From: Deinococcus humi
Lineage (GTDB): Bacteria > Deinococcota > Deinococci > Deinococcales > Deinococcaceae
DNA: 64,000 bases
Reading direction: 5' to 3'
NCBI RefSeq assembly: GCF_014201875.1
Contig: NZ_JACHFL010000002.1
Span: 310,001 to 374,000, forward strand
In this document: positions 59,732-64,000 of the stretch, in pieces
Layout of the letters: every line of letters begins with the position of its first letter
Position numbering within the stretch: the stretch's first letter is position 1
Position numbers and translations under genes: made by a program
The notes under the pieces: generated by a model
The model's input: only the letters and a program-made list of their open reading frames with translations
Database searches by the model: none
Told to the model about the DNA's origin: nothing

Positions 59732-60238
59732 TCAGGCGACTTGCTTTTTCTTACCCGTCGCGGCGGCGGCATTCTGATCCTGGCCCAACGCCTGCACTTC
59801 CTTCATGCGGAAGATGACCAGGCTGCCCACGAAGGTGCAGGTGACCATGCCGTGCGCATTCAGCAGGCTCAGAGCGCTCATCACGTCTTCGCGGGTCATC
59901 CGCAGCTGCTCGCTCATATACAGGGCGCTGTCGGCGCGGCCTTCCAGATAATCGCGGACCTTCTTGGCGTCACTGGTTAGCGGAGTGGCAGGCACGTCGG
60001 CCAGACCGGGATCGGCCAGACCGTACACGGCGCGGGTGCCGGTCCCGGGCAAGCGACGGACCCGGCCCTGATCGAGCAGGCTCGCCAGAGCGGCGCGCAG
60101 GTGAGAAAGGGCCAGACCGGTGGTCTTGGCCAGTTCGGTTTCAACCCATTCAGGTTTGCTGTCCAGGGCGCTCAGCACCAGCTTTTCGTTGGCGCGGCGG
60201 GTTTCCTGCAGATCTTCGAGGGTGGGGGGATTAAACAT
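59732..60238 (-). CDS. Double winged-helix regulator, unknown regulon
   Basis: 168 residues. Two winged-helix domains: first (about 10-65, ETRRANEKLVLSALDSKPEW, TELAKTTGLALSHLRAALASLLDQG) and second (about 85-145, SDAKKVRDYLEGRADSALYMS and MTREDVMSALSLLNAHGMV). Helix 3 of each could read DNA. The Lys-rich tail GKKKQVA ends it. No sensor domain is seen. GGAGGACACTGA lies before its ATG, a strong ribosome site. It is a single gene with its own terminator. Could be a chromatin-like or stress regulator; only its fold is supported. Confidence 0.75.
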   Translation of the reverse strand: MFNPPTLEDLQETRRANEKLVLSALDSKPEWVETELAKTTGLALSHLRAALASLLDQGRVRRLPGTGTRAVYGLADPGLADVPATPLTSDAKKVRDYLEGRADSALYMSEQLRMTREDVMSALSLLNAHGMVTCTFVGSLVIFRMKEVQALGQDQNAAAATGKKKQVA

Positions 60239-60538
60239 TCAGTGTCCTCCGGACGGGAATTTCAGCAGCGGCGCATCAACCATTCCCAGAGCACCGTCAC
60301 AAATTCCAAAGAAGCGGTTCTTCGTGTGGATCGACCCAATACAACACTAGTCGTCAATGATGGCGGCGTGGATGCGCTCCTGGGCGCAACTTTCCTATTG
60401 TCACATACTTTTTCTCATCTTGGATGAGGGTTAGGGGTGATGACCTTGAGACATTGGGGTGCCATGGAGCGATAAGGCGGCAATGCCAATTGACAGTTGA
60501 GTCAAGGAAGCCATACTCTATAGTCAAGGAGGATTGAC
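60239..60538 (+). other. Intergenic region with promoter elements of the small-ORF/membrane protein/XRE unit
   Basis: 300 bp without a gene. At its right end two overlapping promoters fit: TTGACA (60490-60495) with TACTCT (60514-60519), 18-bp spacer, and TTGAGT (60497-60502) with TATAGT (60519-60524), 16-bp spacer. The rest is AT-rich and shows no obvious structure. Confidence 0.5.
60490..60524 (+). promoter_or_regulatory. Overlapping promoters of the membrane protein-XRE unit
   Basis: TTGACA-18-TACTCT and TTGAGT-16-TATAGT overlap by 7 bases in the -35 area. The start is 15 nt or less before the SD-like AAGGAGG. Confidence 0.55.
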
Positions 60539-60782
60539 ATGACGCTCATTCTGTCTTCGTCTGAACCGCTCTCACGGCGCGGTGGTCCGGCTTCACCTCA
60601 CTCGGAAAAGGTGATCCGGCTCTTTTCTGCCGTCGCAGCAGCCACCAAGAGTGTGGCTCTGACAATGTTGCACGGTGTTTTTTTAACCCCATGCCTCCAC
60701 AAGTCAACCGTTCCACCTTTTCAGGTCGTCAAAAGATTACGACAGAGCACCGCATTCCAAGATCAAGGAGGCTTGACATGAC
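60524..60782 (+). repeat. 20-bp segment repeated 239 bp apart at two ribosome sites
   Basis: Positions 60524-60543 and 60763-60782 match at 19 of 20 bases, covering TCAAGGAGG, TTGACATGAC and both start codons. The sequences downstream of the two start codons are unrelated, so it is not a simple gene duplication. Confidence 0.75.
60539..60781 (+). CDS. Possible 80-residue ORF coupled to the membrane protein gene
   Basis: An ATG behind AAGGAGG opens an 80-codon frame ending TGA inside the next gene's start (ATGA). A central hydrophobic stretch (VIRLFSAVAAATKSVALTML) is present. The last third uses rare AT-ending codons (TTT TTA, AGA TTA CGA), and I see no family, so it may be a decayed gene or a leader rather than a working protein. 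Confidence 0.35.
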   Translation: MTLILSSSEPLSRRGGPASPHSEKVIRLFSAVAAATKSVALTMLHGVFLTPCLHKSTVPPFQVVKRLRQSTAFQDQGGLT

Positions 60783-61215
60783 CCCACAGCCCTCTCGCTC
60801 CCTTCTTCCGCGGGGCACCCGGGAGCAGCAGGTGGGGCGCCTGTCGCTCGTCATGGCCCTGACTGGAGGGGGGCTTGCCGTACTGGGTGCCGTGCTGGTG
60901 GCCGTGGGCCAGGGTGGGCAAGGCGAACTGTTCAGCCTGGTCAAGGGAATGGGCTTCGGCATCCTCTCGGCGCTGCCGCTGTTTTTCGCCGCGCTGACTG
61001 TCCGGGCCGTGCTGTTGATGGACGAGTACATGCGCGCCCTGCAGATGCAGGCCACCAGCATCGCTTTCCTGATCACGATGGTGGTGGCGGGCGGACTGAT
61101 CGCCATGGAAGCGGCCTTCAAATTTCAGACCCCCTCCTTTGTTTACTACGCCGTGGGCATGCTGAGCTGGGCCGTGGTCTCGGCGGTGTTAGGCCTGCGA
61201 AACCGGGAGGCGTAA
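60778..61215 (+). CDS. Small four-segment membrane protein
   Basis: 145 residues from the ATG at 60778 (AAGGAGG before it). Four hydrophobic segments (about 25-45, 58-78, 90-112, 122-140). The second loop holds MDEYMRALQMQAT. It resembles the membrane half of membrane protein-XRE pairs. The XRE gene starts 5 nt after its stop. No known family is claimed. Confidence 0.75.
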   Translation: MTPQPSRSLLPRGTREQQVGRLSLVMALTGGGLAVLGAVLVAVGQGGQGELFSLVKGMGFGILSALPLFFAALTVRAVLLMDEYMRALQMQATSIAFLITMVVAGGLIAMEAAFKFQTPSFVYYAVGMLSWAVVSAVLGLRNREA

Positions 61216-61220
61216 GGACT

Positions 61221-61733
61221 GTGGACAACCACATTCGCCGCCTGCGTACGGCGCGGCAGTGGACCCAGGCGGACCTGGCCGCCGAACTCGATGTCAGCCG
61301 CCAGACCGTCAACGCGCTGGAAACCGGCAAGTACGATCCCAGCCTGCCGCTGGCCTTCCGCATCGCACGGCTGTTCGGGAGGACCATCGAGGAGATTTTC
61401 ACGGACCCGGACCGGCCCAGAGAATCCACCGCGCCTGCCCCCCCCGTCAAGGAACCGGGCTATGACCACCAGACCCGCGTCGCCACCGCCCTGAACGAAC
61501 TGGACATCCTGCGTGAGCTGGGCGAACAGGGCTGGGAACTGAGTGGGGTAGAACTGGGCGAACTGTCCTTCCGCCGCGCTGCCAGCCTGCCTGACGCTCC
61601 TCCCCGCTGGCTGTACCAGCGCCTCAGTGGGGCGCTGAGCGTCGGCCAGCGCAATGAACTGTTGCAGCAGGGCTGGACGCCAGTGGACGGCTCGCCGGGC
61701 GCCGTCCATTACTTCAAGCGGCCCCTGCCGTAA
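61221..61733 (+). CDS. XRE-family regulator with C-terminal extra domain
   Basis: 170 residues, GTG start at 61221. N-terminal Cro/CI-type helix-turn-helix (about 3-60): IRRLRTARQWTQADLAAELDVS and RQTVNALETGKYDPSLPLA, then a Pro-rich linker and a C-terminal domain (about 85-170) containing twice the motif ELGEQGWELSGVEL / ELLQQGWTPVDG, similar to the small DUF4177-type domain. Such short XREs paired with a membrane protein often repress their own operon. The target is not shown. Confidence 0.9.
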   Translation: MDNHIRRLRTARQWTQADLAAELDVSRQTVNALETGKYDPSLPLAFRIARLFGRTIEEIFTDPDRPRESTAPAPPVKEPGYDHQTRVATALNELDILRELGEQGWELSGVELGELSFRRAASLPDAPPRWLYQRLSGALSVGQRNELLQQGWTPVDGSPGAVHYFKRPLP

Positions 61734-61786
61734 AGGTCTGCGGCAACCCACTTTCCTCCATGCGCGTATTGCTCCACAGGAGACCC

Positions 61787-62539
61787 ATGACCCAACCCCA
61801 GACCATGTTGGATATCGATAACGTGACCAAGACCTACGGCAAGTTCACGGCCCTCAAGGGTGTGTCCCTGCGTGCCCCGGAAGGCGAAGTGTTCGGCCTG
61901 CTCGGGCCCAACGGCGCCGGTAAGACCACGTTGCTGCGGATTCTCGCCACCCTGTTGCAGCCCACTTCCGGCACGGCGGCGGTGGCCGGTTACGACGTGC
62001 TGCGCCAGCCCGAGGAAGTGCGACGCCGCGTGGGCGTGGTCAACGGCGGCATGGGCCTGCCCGCCCGCCTGACCGGGCGCGAGGTTCTGCGTTCTTTTGC
62101 CGGGCTGTACGGCATGGGCCGCGCCCAGACCGAGACCCGCATTGCCGAGCTGGACGCGCAACTGGAACTGGGACGCACCCTGGATGTGCGCGCCGGGGAC
62201 TACAGCACCGGAATGAAACAGAAGGTGGTGATCGCCCGCGCCGTCATTCAGGACCCACCCGTGCTGATTCTGGACGAAGCGGCCAGCGGCCTGGACATCT
62301 TCGCCCGGCGCACGCTGCTCGATTTTGTCCTCGCCACCCGTGCGCCGGGGCGGCTGACCCTGTATTCCACCCACGTCATGTCCGAGGCCGAGGAGGTCTG
62401 TGACCGCGTGGCCATCCTGCACGAGGGGCAATTGCTGACGGTGGGCCGCATCCCTGACATTCTCGGGCAGACCGGGCAGGCCAATCTGGAACGCGCCTTC
62501 TTCTCGCTGGTGCGTGGGGGTGAGCAGCGTGCGGTCTGA
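61787..62539 (+). CDS. ABC transporter ATP-binding protein (NatA type)
   Basis: 250 residues from ATG 61787 with CAGGAGACCC before it. Nucleotide-binding subunit of a NatAB-like exporter. Walker [10 protein letters not shown] (about 41-49), signature [15 protein letters not shown], Walker [14 protein letters not shown] and H-loop [12 protein letters not shown]. NatAB systems export sodium or amphiphilic drugs; the exact cargo is not readable. The permease gene overlaps by 11 nt. Confidence 0.93.
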   Translation: MTQPQTMLDIDNVTKTYGKFTALKGVSLRAPEGEVFGLLGPNGAGKTTLLRILATLLQPTSGTAAVAGYDVLRQPEEVRRRVGVVNGGMGLPARLTGREVLRSFAGLYGMGRAQTETRIAELDAQLELGRTLDVRAGDYSTGMKQKVVIARAVIQDPPVLILDEAASGLDIFARRTLLDFVLATRAPGRLTLYSTHVMSEAEEVCDRVAILHEGQLLTVGRIPDILGQTGQANLERAFFSLVRGGEQRAV

Positions 62540-63806
62540 GGGGCGCCCTTCTCAGGGCATCCGCTCGAACATGGTCTGGCGGATCGCCACCCGCGATCTG
62601 CTGTCTACCCTGCGGGACCGCCGCACCCTGAGCGCCACCATTCTCATGCCGTTGATCCTGATTCCAGCGCTGTCGCTCGGCCTGCCCCTCCTGCTGGGCA
62701 GCTTTATCGGTGGGCAGCAGCAGGAGCGGCAGAAGGTGGGCGTGGTGGGCACCCTGCCCCAGGAGTTACGCACCGCACTGGAGCAGGATGAGAAGGTCAA
62801 TGGCAAGACGGTGCGCGCAGGCGTCACCCTTGTTTCCGTCAAGGACCCGACACAGGCGGTGCAGTCCGGCGATGTGGAGGCCGCGATCCAGGCGCCTACA
62901 GCGCTGCCCACCCGCGCCGGAGAGGGCAGCGCCGCGCTGGAGGTCTACGCCAAGCTCAGCAGCTTGCGGGCTCAGGCCGGGGCCTACGGCAAAGTGCAGG
63001 ACGTGGTAGACAGCTACAACCGCACATTGACCCTGGACCGCTTGGAGGGCCTGGGCCTCGGCGCGGACACCCTGACGCCCGTGACCATCAAATCCATTGA
63101 CGCCAGCCCCGCGCAGGAGCAGCGCAGCGGACAACTGGCCTTCCTGATCCCTTTCCTGATGCTCCAGTTCATCCTGTCGGGCGGTATGGCCACCGCCATC
63201 GACGCCACCGCCGGGGAGAAGGAACGCGGCACCCTGGAAAGCCTGCTGGTCTCTCCGGTGCGCCGCGCCGAGGTGGTCACCGGCAAGTTGCTGGCGACCA
63301 CCATCACGGCCCTGACCAGCGCGTGCTTCAGCGTGGTGGGCTTCGTGATCAGCGGGCTGGTGGCCGCCATGTTCGTGAACAACAGAGACGGCCTGGGGGC
63401 GGAGATCACCAGCTCAATGGGTGGACAGCTGACCCTGACCCCCGGTGGCACGCTGGGCATGCTGGGGCTGGCCGCCAGCGCCGCCCTGATCATCAGCGCC
63501 GTCCTGATCGCCATTGGCATTTACGCCCGCAGTTTCAAGGAGGCGCAGACGTACATCGCCCCGCTGACGTTGGTGATCGTGCTGCCCGCCGTGATGCTGC
63601 AATTCGCCGATTTCCTAACCCTGAACACCGCCGTGTACGCCGTGCCGCTGTTCGGGTCGATGGTCTCCATCCTAAACATCGTCAAGGGCGCGGCGCAGGC
63701 GGACCAGATCCTGCTCGCCATCCTCGCCAACCTGATCGGCGCGGCCCTGCTGTCGCTGCTGGCCCTGCGCTCGTTCGGGCGGGAGGAAGTGATCTTCAGG
63801 AATTGA
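62529..63806 (+). CDS. ABC transporter permease (NatB type)
   Basis: 425 residues from the GTG at 62529; an earlier GTG (62514) and an ATG at 62571 are other options. ABC-2 membrane protein with one N-terminal segment (about 30-50, [22 protein letters not shown]), a large extracytoplasmic domain (about 60-200), and five membrane segments near the C-terminus. [21 protein letters not shown] with [20 protein letters not shown] is the NatB-type loop. It overlaps the ATPase gene, so both are made together. Confidence 0.9.
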   Translation: MRSEGRPSQGIRSNMVWRIATRDLLSTLRDRRTLSATILMPLILIPALSLGLPLLLGSFIGGQQQERQKVGVVGTLPQELRTALEQDEKVNGKTVRAGVTLVSVKDPTQAVQSGDVEAAIQAPTALPTRAGEGSAALEVYAKLSSLRAQAGAYGKVQDVVDSYNRTLTLDRLEGLGLGADTLTPVTIKSIDASPAQEQRSGQLAFLIPFLMLQFILSGGMATAIDATAGEKERGTLESLLVSPVRRAEVVTGKLLATTITALTSACFSVVGFVISGLVAAMFVNNRDGLGAEITSSMGGQLTLTPGGTLGMLGLAASAALIISAVLIAIGIYARSFKEAQTYIAPLTLVIVLPAVMLQFADFLTLNTAVYAVPLFGSMVSILNIVKGAAQADQILLAILANLIGAALLSLLALRSFGREEVIFRN

Positions 63807-63819
63807 ATGGACGAAAGCT

Positions 63820-63867
63820 CGGGCCGCCTCCCACGCACTTCAGCTTGAACGCGCGGGAGGCGGCCCG
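63820..63867. terminator. Terminator after the NatB-type permease gene
   Basis: GGGCCGCCTCCC (63821-63832) pairs with GGGAGGCGGCCC (63855-63866), one further C-G pair outside; the plus flank is CTTTT and the minus flank is GAGCTTTCG. It separates the permease from a convergent gene. Confidence 0.8.
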
Positions 63868-63884
63868 CTTTTCGGGTGCGGACT

Positions 63885-64000
63885 TTACCGCTGCCCGGCC
63901 CAGAAAGCGTCAAGCGCCGCCTTGACCTCCGGCATCTTCTCGAACTGCGGCAGGCCATCAGTGCCCTCGATCCGTACGGCCCTCACGCCGTCCTGCTGCG
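63885..64000 (-). CDS. C-terminus of an unknown protein (partial)
   Basis: The minus strand ends in an open frame coding [19 protein letters not shown] followed by [18 protein letters not shown] and a stop. It may be the tail of an alpha/beta hydrolase or another enzyme, but nothing conserved is seen. The start lies beyond the window. Confidence 0.45.
   Translation of the reverse strand, partial: QQDGVRAVRIEGTDGLPQFEKMPEVKAALDAFWAGQR

Overview
The window is about 64 kb of a GC-rich bacterial chromosome from a Deinococcus species. Four things point there: the archaeal-type second aspartyl-tRNA synthetase, the fused SecDF, the fused CobA-HemD enzyme with several NUDIX, Dgt and endonuclease III type genes, and above all many genes whose TANNNT -10 element lies only 5-9 nt before the start codon, the leaderless mRNA layout well documented in Deinococcus. 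I see no prophage, insertion sequence, CRISPR array, tRNA or rRNA. The region reads as ordinary core chromosome with operons on both strands.

Layout. 1-2.7 kb: secDF (cut by the window edge), a small membrane protein and a secreted Gly-rich protein. 2.8-6.8 kb: the conserved rimP-nusA-ylxR-infB operon on the minus strand, with an intrinsic-terminator-like hairpin in its leader. 6.9-10 kb: minC and an ABC-2 type exporter pair. 10-11.4 kb: a CitE-like lyase and a MaoC-like hydratase preceded by a tiny coupled leaderless ORF. 11.7-17.1 kb: an orphan gene, a TetR regulator, a DUF402 protein, a long U32/RlhA-type protein and an ankyrin protein. 17.2-18.7 kb: the archaeal-type aspS2 behind a 14-codon Asn/Asp leader peptide and an attenuator. 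18.9-26.4 kb: slyD, malQ, a 5'-nucleotidase, a secreted protein, a beta-propeller lipoprotein and a tandem ABC ATPase. 26.5-33.9 kb: SPFH/NfeD pair, rpsI-rplM, dgt, a peroxiredoxin, a YcaQ-like glycosylase, glmM and a secreted protein. 34-38.5 kb: an LLM monooxygenase and a sugar ABC importer without its own ATPase. 38.6-49.4 kb: oligoendopeptidase, P1 peptidase, a tandem NUDIX pair, GNAT, cobA-hemD fusion, rpmF, M29 aminopeptidase, carbonic anhydrase, a coiled-coil protein and an MFS exporter. 49.7-56.9 kb: Ig-like lipoprotein, ABC-F ATPase, FecR protein, CHASE2-GGDEF protein and a double GNAT. 57-64 kb: radical SAM protein, endonuclease III, small acidic protein, winged-helix regulator, a membrane protein-XRE unit, a second ABC-2 exporter and the end of an unknown gene.

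The most striking element is upstream of aspS2. A leaderless 14-codon ORF (MFAANDNNSDNDPR) is followed by overlapping RNA hairpins that match a classical ribosome-mediated attenuator: a 1:2 hairpin, a 2:3 antiterminator and a 3:4 terminator with seven T. Because Deinococcus makes Asn on tRNA from the Asp-tRNA(Asn) formed by this enzyme, the arrangement would let Asn-tRNA supply control its own synthetase. Other points worth attention are the nusA-operon leader terminator, the coupled mini-ORF before the citE-like gene, a diguanylate-cyclase-like protein with an altered GGDEF motif but an intact I-site, and a duplicated ribosome-binding/start segment before the membrane protein-XRE unit.
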